Source of the DNA: CAKSQL01 sp045649415
GTDB lineage: Bacteria; Bacillota; Clostridia; UBA1381
Assembly: GCA_045649415.1 (NCBI GenBank)
Contig: JAZRPY010000014.1
Coordinates: 133,185 to 197,184 of the forward strand
Direction: 5' to 3'
DNA length: 64,000 nucleotides
The notes beneath the pieces are model-generated. The model was not told the origin of the DNA and searched no databases. It worked only from the letters and a program-made list of their open reading frames with translations. The translations under genes were made by a program, and so were the position numbers. Shown here piece after piece: positions 16,217-24,260 of this stretch; the stretch's first letter is position 1; each line of letters opens with the position of its first letter.

Positions 16217-17530
16217 ATGACATATATGGAAAGGGCTGCATTTTACACATTGGGCTGTAAAGTCAACCAATATGAAACTGAGGCAATAAGAGAGCTTTTT
16301 GAGGAGTCGGGATATGAAATTGTTGACTTTGAGGATATAGCTGATGTTTATGTTATAAACACCTGCACAGTCACCAATATGAGTGACAGAAAGTCAAGGC
16401 AGATTATAAGACGAGCTAAAAACAAAAACCCAAAAGCAATAGTGGTTGTAACAGGCTGTTATGCACAAACTGCACCTGATGCAGTTAAAAAAATTGAGGG
16501 CGTCAATGTTGTTATAGGCACAAAGGACAGAAAAAATATTGTTGAGCTTACTAAAAAGGCCAGTGAAGAGCAATGCATTGATTATGTATCGGACATAATG
16601 CACACTCATAGCTTTGAGGATTTGTCATTAAAAACTTATCACGACAGAACAAGAGCCTTTATAAAGGTACAGGAAGGATGCAATCAGTTCTGTTCCTATT
16701 GCATCATTCCATATGCAAGAGGTCCAATCAGGAGCAGAGCTTTTGATGAGGTTATAAGTGAGATAAAAAGGCTTGCAGAGGAAGGATTTCTGGAAATTAT
16801 TTTAACAGGTATTCATATAGCCTCCTATGGAAAAGATGGGGGAGAGTATGACTTAGGTGACTTAATATTGGCGGCTGACAAAATTGAGGGTATAAGAAGA
16901 ATAAGACTAAGTTCAATTGAGCCTATGACCTTCGATATGGATTTTATAAAGAAGATAAAGGGTGCGAAAAAATTATGTCACCATTTTCACTTGTCATTGC
17001 AGAGTGGGTGCGATGAAACACTAAAAAGAATGAACAGAAAATATATAACTAAAGAGTATGAAAATATAGTTATGGCATTAAGAGAGGCATATTCTGATGT
17101 TGCAATCACAACCGATATTATGGTAGGATTTCCGGGAGAGGATGAGGAGGAATTTTCAAAAACTCTTGAGTTCTCCCGAAAAATTAAATTTGCTGATGCA
17201 CATATTTTCCAATATTCTCAAAGGAAGGGAACACCTGCAGCGAAGCGACCTGACCAGATATCACCCTTTGTTAAGGAAAGAAGGAGTAAGGAAATAATAG
17301 AGCTTACCTCAAAAACAAAAGAGGAATTTGAAAGCACCTTTCTGGGTATGGATATGGAGGTACTTTTTGAACAACCATCTCAAAAGAAAAAAGGGTGGTT
17401 TGAGGGGAAAACAAATAACTATCTCACAGTTATAGTCAAAACTGATAAGGACATTTCAGGAGAAATCTATAAAGTCCACTTAAACAGGGTTACGCCTTAT
17501 GGAATTGAGGGAGAAATAAAAGGAGCTTGA
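16217..17530 (+). CDS. mtaB: tRNA (t6A37) methylthiotransferase MtaB
   Basis: A radical-SAM methylthiotransferase that converts t6A37 to ms2t6A37. The N-terminal UPF0004 domain (FYTLGCKVNQYETEA; cysteines near residues 14, 50 and 84) binds one iron-sulfur cluster. The radical-SAM cluster motif is CNQFCSYCIIPYARGP near residues 155-170. A C-terminal TRAM-like domain ends the 437-residue protein. An ATG three codons downstream (16226) fits the family N-terminus equally well. It acts on the product of TsaC/TsaD encoded 6 kb upstream. Confidence 0.94.
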   Translation: MTYMERAAFYTLGCKVNQYETEAIRELFEESGYEIVDFEDIADVYVINTCTVTNMSDRKSRQIIRRAKNKNPKAIVVVTGCYAQTAPDAVKKIEGVNVVIGTKDRKNIVELTKKASEEQCIDYVSDIMHTHSFEDLSLKTYHDRTRAFIKVQEGCNQFCSYCIIPYARGPIRSRAFDEVISEIKRLAEEGFLEIILTGIHIASYGKDGGEYDLGDLILAADKIEGIRRIRLSSIEPMTFDMDFIKKIKGAKKLCHHFHLSLQSGCDETLKRMNRKYITKEYENIVMALREAYSDVAITTDIMVGFPGEDEEEFSKTLEFSRKIKFADAHIFQYSQRKGTPAAKRPDQISPFVKERRSKEIIELTSKTKEEFESTFLGMDMEVLFEQPSQKKKGWFEGKTNNYLTVIVKTDKDISGEIYKVHLNRVTPYGIEGEIKGA

Positions 17531-17552
17531 TTTTCAAAATCAAGCTCCTTTT
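17522..17552 (+). terminator. Rho-independent terminator of mtaB
   Basis: GGAGCTTGATTTT (17522-17534) and AAAATCAAGCTCC (17536-17548) form a perfect palindrome followed by TTTT. The mtaB stop codon lies inside the 5' arm. Confidence 0.9.
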
Positions 17553-17609
17553 GTAATTATCACACAAATCATATCAAGACAGGTTTTTTCTTATATGATA
17601 TTGCTCATT

Positions 17610-18479
17610 TTACAGCATTTTTGAACTCTTGGTTTTATATAACTCTGCAACTATTGCTCCCGATAAAATCAGGATTGCGCCTAAAACTTGCATAGGTGTG
17701 AGCGCTTCTTTTAAAATCAGCAATGCAAAGAAAATTGCCGATAGTGGCTCTAAGTAGCCTAAAACTGCAACTGTCTGCACAGACAGGCTTTTTGCAGAGG
17801 AAAAGAATAGGTAGCAACCAAGACCTGTGTTTACAATTCCCAACACCGAAATCCAGAGGATGTCGGAGGGGAGAACTGATATTTTAAGTCCGTTTTTAAA
17901 GAACATAAACACAAATAAAGTAATAAATGCACTCACAAGCTGAAGGGTTGAATTTTCAAGTCCTGACACATTTTTTGCCTTTTTGTTGAAGATAATCATA
18001 CCTGCATAGGTTACTGCCGACATAACGCCACAAAAAGCACCCCAGGGATTGAGTGAATTTTTTTCTGATGTGCCATTTATAAAAAGCATACCCAAAAGCA
18101 CCATAACAAAGCCTGCTACCTTTGGAATAGTGAGCTTTGTTTTAAATATGAGAGGAGATAGGATAATCACAATAACAGGTCCTGAATAGTAGAGTAGCTC
18201 GCCTATGCTTACGCCCACCTTGTCAAATGCTTCATAAAGAAGCATCCAGCTTGTACCCATAAAAATTCCTGATATAGCTATAAAAAGAGCATCCTTTTTA
18301 TATTTTAAAAGGGTAAAGCTTTTGGTGGATATAAATAGAATAACCAACATAGTTACACTACCAAGCAATGTTCTCATAAACACAATTTCATAGCTTGAAA
18401 GGGTAATATAGCTTGCAACTATACCATTTATTCCAAATATCAAAAGTGATATAATATGTAAAATATAATTCTTTTTCAT
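17610..18479 (-). CDS. EamA-family (DMT) transporter
   Basis: A 289-residue membrane protein with about ten hydrophobic segments arranged as two EamA repeats (residues ~5-135 and ~145-280). LRTLLGSVTMLVILF and LGYLEPLSAIFFALLILKEA are typical family stretches; the latter marks the end of the second repeat. Members export amino acids, metabolites or drugs; the substrate is not predictable here. The start ATG follows GGAAG. It is the last of four genes pointing the same way (chromate transporter pair, GNAT, EamA). Confidence 0.87.
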   Translation of the reverse strand: MKKNYILHIISLLIFGINGIVASYITLSSYEIVFMRTLLGSVTMLVILFISTKSFTLLKYKKDALFIAISGIFMGTSWMLLYEAFDKVGVSIGELLYYSGPVIVIILSPLIFKTKLTIPKVAGFVMVLLGMLFINGTSEKNSLNPWGAFCGVMSAVTYAGMIIFNKKAKNVSGLENSTLQLVSAFITLFVFMFFKNGLKISVLPSDILWISVLGIVNTGLGCYLFFSSAKSLSVQTVAVLGYLEPLSAIFFALLILKEALTPMQVLGAILILSGAIVAELYKTKSSKML

Positions 18480-18497
18480 AGCGTTACTTCCATTTAA

Positions 18498-19001
18498 TCA
18501 ATAGCTGGTGAGGTGGTATGCAATTCGTGGAGTGTTGTCAAACAAATAGATAATTCCACATTTAAAAAAACCGTGTTTTTCCAAAATATGTTGCATAACC
18601 TTGTTGTCCTCGTGTGTATCAATACGAATATTCTTTATAAGCTTTTTGCAAAATTCAAGACAGGGAGTGAAGGTGTGGGAATATTCTCCATCACTTGCAA
18701 TTCTGTGGATTGTGCCATATTCCTCATTGTTGAGCCATTCTCCACCCTCAATTATGTCATAGGTGGAGTCCCTGCCGATTTTGAAAAAGAAAACACAATG
18801 GGCAATGTCCCTGTCATCTACGCCCACATAAGATAAACCCTCTTTTATATCATTCCTAACCATTTCAATATCAGGATAGGTGTCACCCCATTGGGTTGGA
18901 TTTCCTGTTCTTTTCATATAATCACGCGCATACGCATAAATTTCCAAAATTCTTTCATAATCGTCAATTCTTGATTGACGGATTGTGAGGTTATTGTTCA
19001 T
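18498..19001 (-). CDS. GNAT-family N-acetyltransferase
   Basis: A 167-residue protein. The N-terminus (LTIRQSRIDDYERILEIYAY) and the C-terminal HEDNKVMQHILEKHGFFKCG match the GNAT fold, where the latter is the last helix and strand near acetyl-CoA. The usual Q/RxxGxG/A loop is not clear (the equivalent stretch is around ASDGEYSHTFTPCLEF), a pattern seen in a subgroup of Firmicutes proteins annotated only as GNAT. Substrate unknown. The start ATG follows AGGAG. It lies 18 bases before the EamA gene and 15 after the chromate transporter gene. Confidence 0.78.
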   Translation of the reverse strand: MNNNLTIRQSRIDDYERILEIYAYARDYMKRTGNPTQWGDTYPDIEMVRNDIKEGLSYVGVDDRDIAHCVFFFKIGRDSTYDIIEGGEWLNNEEYGTIHRIASDGEYSHTFTPCLEFCKKLIKNIRIDTHEDNKVMQHILEKHGFFKCGIIYLFDNTPRIAYHLTSY

Positions 19002-19016
19002 AATACTTTCTCCTGA

Positions 19017-19610
19017 TTATATAAGCATTTTTAAATATCCTACAATTATTCCCAAGACTGCCGATAATAGTATGATAATAATGGGGTGCATTTTCTTTTT
19101 AAAGGTAAGAAATGCCATAATTAAGAATATTCCCATGGAAATTATAAAGGAAATATCAGTCATTGCCTTAACGGAAAAGCTATCGTGAAAAAATGCATTT
19201 ATGGCAATAGATATAATTGCAGATGCAATAAGTCCCACGGTGGCAGGCTTTAATCCTGACATACAACCCTTTATGATTTTACTTTCCTTGAATTTTTCAA
19301 AGCAGGTTGCCACAATCAATATGATGATAAAGGAGGGAAGAACAACCCCCAAGGTTGCACAGAAAGCACCAAATATTCCACCCAGTATTCCTGATGCCTC
19401 ACCCATTTTTGTACCAATATAGGTTGCAATATTAACTGCAAATGGTCCGGGAGTGCTTTCGCTTACTGCAATAAAGTTAATAAAATCGTCTGTGGATAGC
19501 CAATTATTTCCAAGCACCTCTGCCTGAATTAAGGGGAGCATAGCATAGCCACCACCAAAGGTGAAAAGACCTATTTTAAATAAGGTCAGAAAAAGTGTTA
19601 AATAAATCAT
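19017..19610 (-). CDS. chrA: Chromate transporter, half-size protein (second of pair)
   Basis: A 197-residue CHR-family membrane protein with about six hydrophobic segments. The family motifs FTFGGGYAMLPLIQAEVLG and AVSESTPGPFAVNIATYIGT lie in the first 65 residues. Full-length ChrA has two such domains in one chain; here they are separate genes that overlap by four bases (ATGA), and presumably make a heterodimer. Chromate efflux is established for some members only, and the natural role in anaerobes is unclear. Confidence 0.85.
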   Translation of the reverse strand: MIYLTLFLTLFKIGLFTFGGGYAMLPLIQAEVLGNNWLSTDDFINFIAVSESTPGPFAVNIATYIGTKMGEASGILGGIFGAFCATLGVVLPSFIIILIVATCFEKFKESKIIKGCMSGLKPATVGLIASAIISIAINAFFHDSFSVKAMTDISFIISMGIFLIMAFLTFKKKMHPIIIILLSAVLGIIVGYLKMLI

Positions 19611-20164
19611 TTTAATGCCCTCCCTTTGTTAACCATTGAGGAGATTAAGCCTACTATAGCGCATAGAATGAGAACAAATAAAACATTCACATTAAATATT
19701 GCTACCAAAACAAAGGAAAGTGCCATAAGGATATATGAAATTATTCCCTTTGGTGCTTGCTTGTACATTGATATCAATGCCTTTAAAATCAGAACAAGTA
19801 TTCCGACTCTTATTCCTTCAAATGCAAATTTGACTACCTGAAGATTCTGGAACTGAGTGATAAAAAAGGATAGTATAGAAATTATTATAAAGGAAGGCAC
19901 AACCACTCCAAGAGTTGAAAAGAAAGAGCCTAAAATACCACAGACCTTAAAGCCGATAAAGGTTGCCGCATTGATTGCAATAGGACCGGGGGTTGATTCG
20001 GCAATTGTTATTATATTTAAAATATCCTCATCAGTAATCCATTTTTTGTTGTCCACCACCTCTTTTTGAATAAGGGGAATCATGGCATAGCCACCACCAA
20101 AGGTGAAAAGACCGATGTTAAAAAAGGTTTTGAATAACGACAATGTTTTTTTAAAATTACTCAT
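19607..20164 (-). CDS. chrA: Chromate transporter, half-size protein (first of pair)
   Basis: A 185-residue CHR-family protein, paralogous to the next gene product. FTFGGGYAMIPLIQKEVVD and IAESTPGPIAINAATFIGF repeat the same two motifs. About six membrane segments follow. I chose ATG 20164, seven bases after AGGAG; the upstream ten codons precede that site. It is the first gene of the four-gene run ending with the EamA transporter, and lies 85 bases downstream of rpsT, separated by a terminator. Confidence 0.85.
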   Translation of the reverse strand: MSNFKKTLSLFKTFFNIGLFTFGGGYAMIPLIQKEVVDNKKWITDEDILNIITIAESTPGPIAINAATFIGFKVCGILGSFFSTLGVVVPSFIIISILSFFITQFQNLQVVKFAFEGIRVGILVLILKALISMYKQAPKGIISYILMALSFVLVAIFNVNVLFVLILCAIVGLISSMVNKGRALK

Positions 20165-20191
20165 ACATTTACTCCTACTAAAATTTTCAAA

Positions 20192-20234
20192 CAAAAAAAC
20201 AAAACGATAAAGCTTGTATAAGCTCTATCGTTTT
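20192..20234 (-). terminator. Terminator of rpsT
   Basis: On the - strand, AAAACGATAGAGCT pairs with AGCTTTATCGTTTT (20201-20234) with one mismatch. A T-rich tract follows (20200-20192). Confidence 0.85.
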
Positions 20235-20249
20235 ACTTTTAAGATAATC

Positions 20250-20516
20250 TTATGCATCAAGCTTTGCAAGCTTTATAGCCAATTGAGATTTCTTTCTTGC
20301 TGCAGTGTTCTTGTGGATGATACCTTGGCTAATACCTTGGTCAATCTTCTTAACTGCATCGTTGAACAATGTTTTTGCATTTTCAACATTCTTTTCTTCA
20401 ATTGCACTTTCAAACTTTTTGATAGCAGTTTTCATTGCTGTCTTGTGCATTTGGTTGATCAATGTCTTCTTTTCAATTACCTTAATACGCTTTTTTGCTG
20501 ATTTAATGTTTGGCAT
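20250..20516 (-). CDS. rpsT: 30S ribosomal protein S20
   Basis: An 88-residue, highly basic helical protein that binds 16S rRNA early in 30S assembly. The sequence MPNIKSAKKRIKVIEKKTL and the C-terminal IIHKNTAARKKSQLAIKLA are the S20 signatures, and the length is typical. It stands alone with its own promoter (-35 TTGATT, -10 TAGAAT) and terminator. The start ATG follows GGAGGTG. Confidence 0.96.
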   Translation of the reverse strand: MPNIKSAKKRIKVIEKKTLINQMHKTAMKTAIKKFESAIEEKNVENAKTLFNDAVKKIDQGISQGIIHKNTAARKKSQLAIKLAKLDA

Positions 20517-20557
20517 TTGAATTCACCTCCATATAGTCTAATACATAATACCCGTAT

Positions 20558-20586
20558 ATTCTACCACAAATAAATATAAAAATCAA
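20558..20586 (-). promoter_or_regulatory. Promoter of rpsT
   Basis: On the - strand: TTGATT (20586-20581), 17-base spacer, TAGAAT (20563-20558), 42 bases before the start codon. Confidence 0.75.
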
Positions 20587-20700
20587 GCGTTTTTTTAAAA
20601 TTCTTTCAAAAAATTTTCTTTCTAACTAAAAATAATATAAGATACAAAAATAAACTATAAAAAGATGTGGAATTTTACTATATAAATAGTGTAATTTCAC

Positions 20701-20729
20701 TTGAATTTAGGAGTGGGGTAGTATATAAT
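20701..20729 (+). promoter_or_regulatory. Promoter of the nitroreductase gene
   Basis: TTGAAT (20701-20706), 17-base spacer, TATAAT (20724-20729), 38 bases before the ATG. Confidence 0.75.
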
Positions 20730-20767
20730 ATATAAAAATATGATTTTGAAATAAAGGGAGAAAAATT

Positions 20768-21340
20768 ATGAATATCAGGGATGCAATCTTAAACAGACGA
20801 ACAATAAGAAAGTTTCAGGAAAAGAAGATTGATAGAGCTATTTTAAGGGAGCTTGTGAATTTTGGAAGGCTTGCACCCACTGCAGTAAATCTTCAGCCCG
20901 TTAAATTTGCTATTATAACAGATGATGAGAGCTTGGCTAAAATTTATCCCAACACAAAGTGGGCGGGATATTTAAAGGACGGAGCGCCGGCTGAGGATGA
21001 AAGACCTGTTGCATACATTGCAATTCTCGGGGATAATTCAATTAAAGAGGATTGCACAACAGATGTGGGAGCAGTGATTGAAAATATCTTGCTTGGTGCT
21101 ATGGAATATAACATCGCATCCTGTTGGTTAGGAGCAATAAACCGACCTGAGATATTAAAAATATTAGGTATTTCGGAGGATGATTATTCACTTCTCAATA
21201 TGGTGGCACTTGGGTATCCCAAGCAGGAAAGTGAATATGTGGATATGGTCGATGATGATATTAAATATTATCGTGATGATAATGGAAATATTCGTGTACC
21301 AAAAAGAAAATTAGAGGATGTTATAGTGCTTGATAAATAA
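20768..21340 (+). CDS. Nitroreductase-family flavoprotein
   Basis: A 190-residue protein of the FMN-dependent nitroreductase fold. The N-terminal AILNRRTIRKFQEKKID and LVNFGRLAPTAVNLQPVKFA carry the FMN phosphate-binding residues; CWLGAINRPEILKILGIS is the conserved C-terminal helix region. The members reduce nitro compounds, quinones or flavins with NAD(P)H; the natural substrate is unknown. The start ATG follows AAAGGGAG. It is monocistronic, with its own promoter and a terminator shared with the convergent ZIP gene. Confidence 0.88.
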   Translation: MNIRDAILNRRTIRKFQEKKIDRAILRELVNFGRLAPTAVNLQPVKFAIITDDESLAKIYPNTKWAGYLKDGAPAEDERPVAYIAILGDNSIKEDCTTDVGAVIENILLGAMEYNIASCWLGAINRPEILKILGISEDDYSLLNMVALGYPKQESEYVDMVDDDIKYYRDDNGNIRVPKRKLEDVIVLDK

Positions 21341-21371
21341 AAATAGCCAACCTTTTATGGTCGGCTATTTA
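21339..21371. terminator. Bidirectional terminator between nitroreductase and ZIP genes
   Basis: AAATAGCC-a-ACC (21341-21352) pairs with GGT-c-GGCTATTT (21359-21370), with one mismatch and T/A tracts on both sides. Confidence 0.8.
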
Positions 21372-21376
21372 ATGGC

Positions 21377-22162
21377 TTATATAAACAGTAAAAGACTCAA
21401 AGCCATAATTCCCATTCCGATAATGACGCCCACAATAGTGACTTTGCTTTTTTCATACTCGTGTGCCATCGGCAGCAGCTCCTCAAGGGAGATAAAGACC
21501 ATGATCCCTGCAACTATGCCGAAAAGCACACCAAAGGTGATGTCGTTGAAAAATGGTTTTAATAGAAGATATCCGATTATAGCACCGACAGGCTCGGTCA
21601 TTCCTGATAAAAAGGAAATTAAAAATGACGATAGCTTACTGCCTGTGGAGTAGTAAATGGGAAGAGAGGTTGCTATTCCCTCAGGGATGTTGTGGATTGC
21701 AATGGCGATGGCAATTGCAACGCCTAAATGTGGGTCCTTCAAAGCAGAGGTAAAGGTTGCCATTCCCTCAGGGAAATTATGAATACCGATTGTGAGTGCA
21801 GTAACAATTCCCATTCTTTTTAATCGATTATTCTGTGGATTTTGTTTTTTTGCACCAATATCATTCTCTGTGGACGGGATGAAAAAATCTATTAAGGCAA
21901 TTAAGAGTATGCCTGCAAAAAATGAAATAACACATAGCCAGTACCCATATGTATCATTAAGGGCAGAGGATAGGTATCCACGAGCCTTTGTGAAAATTTC
22001 AATCATTGCAACATATAGCATAACACCTGCAGAAAAGCCTAAGGAAAAGGATAAGAATTTTGTGTTGGTGCGTTTGGCAAACAATGCCATAATACTTCCA
22101 ACACCTGTGGACATCCCTGCAAAGAGGGTAAGTCCCAATGAAAATAAAACATCCGATTGCAT
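21377..22162 (-). CDS. ZIP-family metal transporter (ZupT-like)
   Basis: A 261-residue membrane protein with about eight hydrophobic segments. The fourth and fifth segments carry the metal-site motifs: IGIHNFPEGMATF and AIAIHNIPEGIATSLPIYY, each with the HN-x-PEG core that binds zinc or iron in ZIP proteins. A charged loop (residues ~112-130) precedes them. It imports divalent metals, most often zinc. Monocistronic; no Zur or MntR box was recognised upstream. The start ATG lies at 22162. Confidence 0.9.
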   Translation of the reverse strand: MQSDVLFSLGLTLFAGMSTGVGSIMALFAKRTNTKFLSFSLGFSAGVMLYVAMIEIFTKARGYLSSALNDTYGYWLCVISFFAGILLIALIDFFIPSTENDIGAKKQNPQNNRLKRMGIVTALTIGIHNFPEGMATFTSALKDPHLGVAIAIAIAIHNIPEGIATSLPIYYSTGSKLSSFLISFLSGMTEPVGAIIGYLLLKPFFNDITFGVLFGIVAGIMVFISLEELLPMAHEYEKSKVTIVGVIIGMGIMALSLLLFI

Positions 22163-22267
22163 AATAATAAACCTTTCTGCCTGATTTGAGTTATAGTCAG
22201 TTTTAAATTATCAGGCTATAATGTTATATTACGCCAAGAAAAAAGAATGTGTGAAGGAGAAAGAAGA

Positions 22268-23503
22268 ATGAACAGGTTCACCTATAAAACAACCAAGCTT
22301 GCGTGCTATATAGGATACATAACCCAGGCAATAGTTATAAATCTTATGCCCGTTTTTTTTATTATATTTCAGAACGAATATAACATATCCTTCACCAGAC
22401 TTGGAAGCTTAATTTTATTAAATTTCGTAGTACAGATAGGGTTAGATGTGCTTGCTGCAAAATACATTGATAAAATAGGCTTCAGAAGAGCAGCAATACC
22501 TGCACATATATTCTCGGTACTGGGCTTGGTAGGAATGGGTTTTCTTTCTCAGCTTATGAGTGACCCATATATTGGACTTATCATATCAGTTATATTGTTC
22601 TCCCTTGGTGGAGGCTTGATTGAGGTGGTTATAAGCCCTGTTATAGATTTGATTCCATCATCGAACAGCACAGGTGCAATGAGCCTTTTACATTCATTCT
22701 ATTGTTGGGGACAATTAGTAGTGGTGCTTTTATCTACTCTTGCACTAAATATATTCGGATATAATTCGTGGAAATGGATCTCATTATTTTGGGCAATTAT
22801 TCCTGCAATCAACATATATCTTTTTATGAATGTACCATTGCCTGAAACAATTAAGGAGAAAAAAGAGCCTATAAAGTCTTTGTTCAGGGAAAAAATTTTT
22901 TTGTTGGTTATTCTTTTGATGCTTGGTGCAGGTGCAGCAGAGCAGACTATGGCACAATGGGCAAGCTTATTTGCGCAAAAGGGCTTGCAGGTTTCAAAGA
23001 TTGTGGGGGATTTGTTAGGACCTTGCGCCTTTGCACTCTTAATGGCACTTGGAAGAGTGTGGTATGGGTTTAATGGAGGGAAGCAGAATTTAAGGTCGTC
23101 CCTATTGGGATGCAGTGTGTTATGTGTTATCTGCTATCTGGTGTGTGTATTTGAAAATAATCCAATAGTATCCTTAGTAGCCTGTGCAGTAACAGGCGTA
23201 TCTGTTAGTATAATGTGGCCGGGAGTATTATCATATGCTGCAAACTGTTTTCCAAAAAGTGGTGCTGCAATGTTTGGAGTGATGGCAATTTTTGGTGACA
23301 TTGGTTGTTCGTTAGGGCCTTGGGTGGCAGGCAGAGTTTCGGATGTTGTTAAGGGTATGCCAGAGGTTATTGAATATGTAACAACAACAGGAATGAATTT
23401 AGATGGTGTTGCAATGAAGGCAGGCATATTGACAAGTGTTATATATCCCATCATAATGATTATAGGACTGATACTTTTAAAGAAAAATAAAAAGCAGCTA
23501 TAA
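22268..23503 (+). CDS. MFS transporter
   Basis: A 411-residue protein with 12 predicted membrane segments in two halves, the central loop being near residue 190 (LPETIKEKKEPIKSLF). Motif A-like text follows segment 2 (AAKYIDKIGFRRAAI). Overall it resembles the sugar/metabolite branch near the fucose permeases (LGGGLIEVVISPVIDLIP, LHSFYCWGQ). The substrate is not predictable. I chose ATG 22268, seven bases after GAAGGAG; the upstream ATG lies before that site. It stands alone and has two hairpins downstream. Confidence 0.85.
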   Translation: MNRFTYKTTKLACYIGYITQAIVINLMPVFFIIFQNEYNISFTRLGSLILLNFVVQIGLDVLAAKYIDKIGFRRAAIPAHIFSVLGLVGMGFLSQLMSDPYIGLIISVILFSLGGGLIEVVISPVIDLIPSSNSTGAMSLLHSFYCWGQLVVVLLSTLALNIFGYNSWKWISLFWAIIPAINIYLFMNVPLPETIKEKKEPIKSLFREKIFLLVILLMLGAGAAEQTMAQWASLFAQKGLQVSKIVGDLLGPCAFALLMALGRVWYGFNGGKQNLRSSLLGCSVLCVICYLVCVFENNPIVSLVACAVTGVSVSIMWPGVLSYAANCFPKSGAAMFGVMAIFGDIGCSLGPWVAGRVSDVVKGMPEVIEYVTTTGMNLDGVAMKAGILTSVIYPIIMIIGLILLKKNKKQL

Positions 23504-23572
23504 AATAATATAGCTGCTTTTGGTATTTAATATAGTTATGGTATGTAAAGCTTTTACATACCATTTTTTATG
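23491..23572 (+). terminator. Two hairpins after the MFS gene
   Basis: First: AAAGCAGCTATA/TATAGCTGCTTT (23491-23502 and 23509-23520), over the stop codon. Second: ATGGTATGTAAA/TTTACATACCAT (23538-23549 and 23553-23564), followed by a T run. Confidence 0.85.
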
Positions 23573-23639
23573 CTCAGTAGTTTCATACGCTTTTACCTCC
23601 GAATAGCTTCTCTGTCAAATTCAATATCAAAGGTATCAA

Positions 23640-23993
23640 TCAAAAGCTCCCAAGCCCGAAGCTGATTAAGAGAGCTTCATCAACTGTGGACATCAACTCT
23701 TTGTCAAGATGCCCTGTTTTTTCTTTTAAGCGTTGTTTATCAATTGTTCTGATTTGTTCCAAAAGGATTACTGAATCCTTGTTAAGACCATATTCTTTTG
23801 CAGCAAGCTCAATATGCGTAGGCATCTTCGCTTTGTTAATCTGCGAGGTTATAGCTGCTGCAATCACAGTTGGGCTGTATTTATTGCCGACATCATTTTG
23901 GACAATCAGAACAGGTCTGATGCCACCCTGTTCGCTACCAATAACAGGACTTAAATCGGCATAATAAATATCTCCTCTTTTTACAATCACCAC
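23640..23993 (-). CDS. mazF: MazF/NdoA-type endoribonuclease toxin
   Basis: A 117-residue PemK/MazF-family sequence-specific RNase. Its N-terminus (RGDIYYADLSPVIGSEQGG, then IRPVLIVQND) holds the catalytic arginine, and PTVIAAAITSQINKAKMPTH the conserved threonine/serine strand, exactly as in Bacillus NdoA, which cleaves at UACAU. The likely start is GTG 23993; TAGTG joins it to the antitoxin stop with a one-base overlap. It is the last gene after nnr, alr and the antitoxin, matching the Bacillus order. Confidence 0.92.
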   Translation of the reverse strand: MVIVKRGDIYYADLSPVIGSEQGGIRPVLIVQNDVGNKYSPTVIAAAITSQINKAKMPTHIELAAKEYGLNKDSVILLEQIRTIDKQRLKEKTGHLDKELMSTVDEALLISFGLGSF

Positions 23994-24223
23994 TATTCAC
24001 ACTCCGTCAGTTTTTCCTCATATTGCCTAAACTCTTCGTTGTCGGCGTCCAAACACATTTCTGCTAACGAAAGATTTATTAAGGACATCCTTTTATAGCC
24101 TTTCTTCAGTGCATTTCTCAAAGCCAATTTATCCTTATTACAAATCAAATCAGATATCATATGAGTATTGGTTTTGTTTTTCACTAATGTGAGCTTTAAA
24201 AAGACCTTTTTTAGTTGTGACAA
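23993..24223 (-). CDS. Antitoxin of the MazF/NdoA toxin (divergent N-terminus)
   Basis: A 76-residue protein. The C-terminal half (LKKGYKRMSLINLSLAEM, then EEFRQYEEKLTE) resembles the toxin-binding tail of Bacillus NdoAI (GYMEMAKINL...AECEAE). The N-terminal ribbon-helix-helix of NdoAI is not evident; VFLKLTLV could be a remnant of its strand. The start is TTG 24223, ten bases after a GGGGGG stretch. The call rests on position between alr and mazF and on the C-terminal similarity. DNA binding, and so autoregulation, is uncertain. Confidence 0.72.
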   Translation of the reverse strand: MSQLKKVFLKLTLVKNKTNTHMISDLICNKDKLALRNALKKGYKRMSLINLSLAEMCLDADNEEFRQYEEKLTECE

Positions 24224-24260
24224 AGTAATCAGGCCCCCCGTTTATTCTTTTTGGAATATC

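Noticed and set aside
20214..20520. Overlapping + frames antisense to rpsT
   Set aside because: They mirror the lysine-rich S20 gene, which has promoter, ribosome-binding site and terminator.
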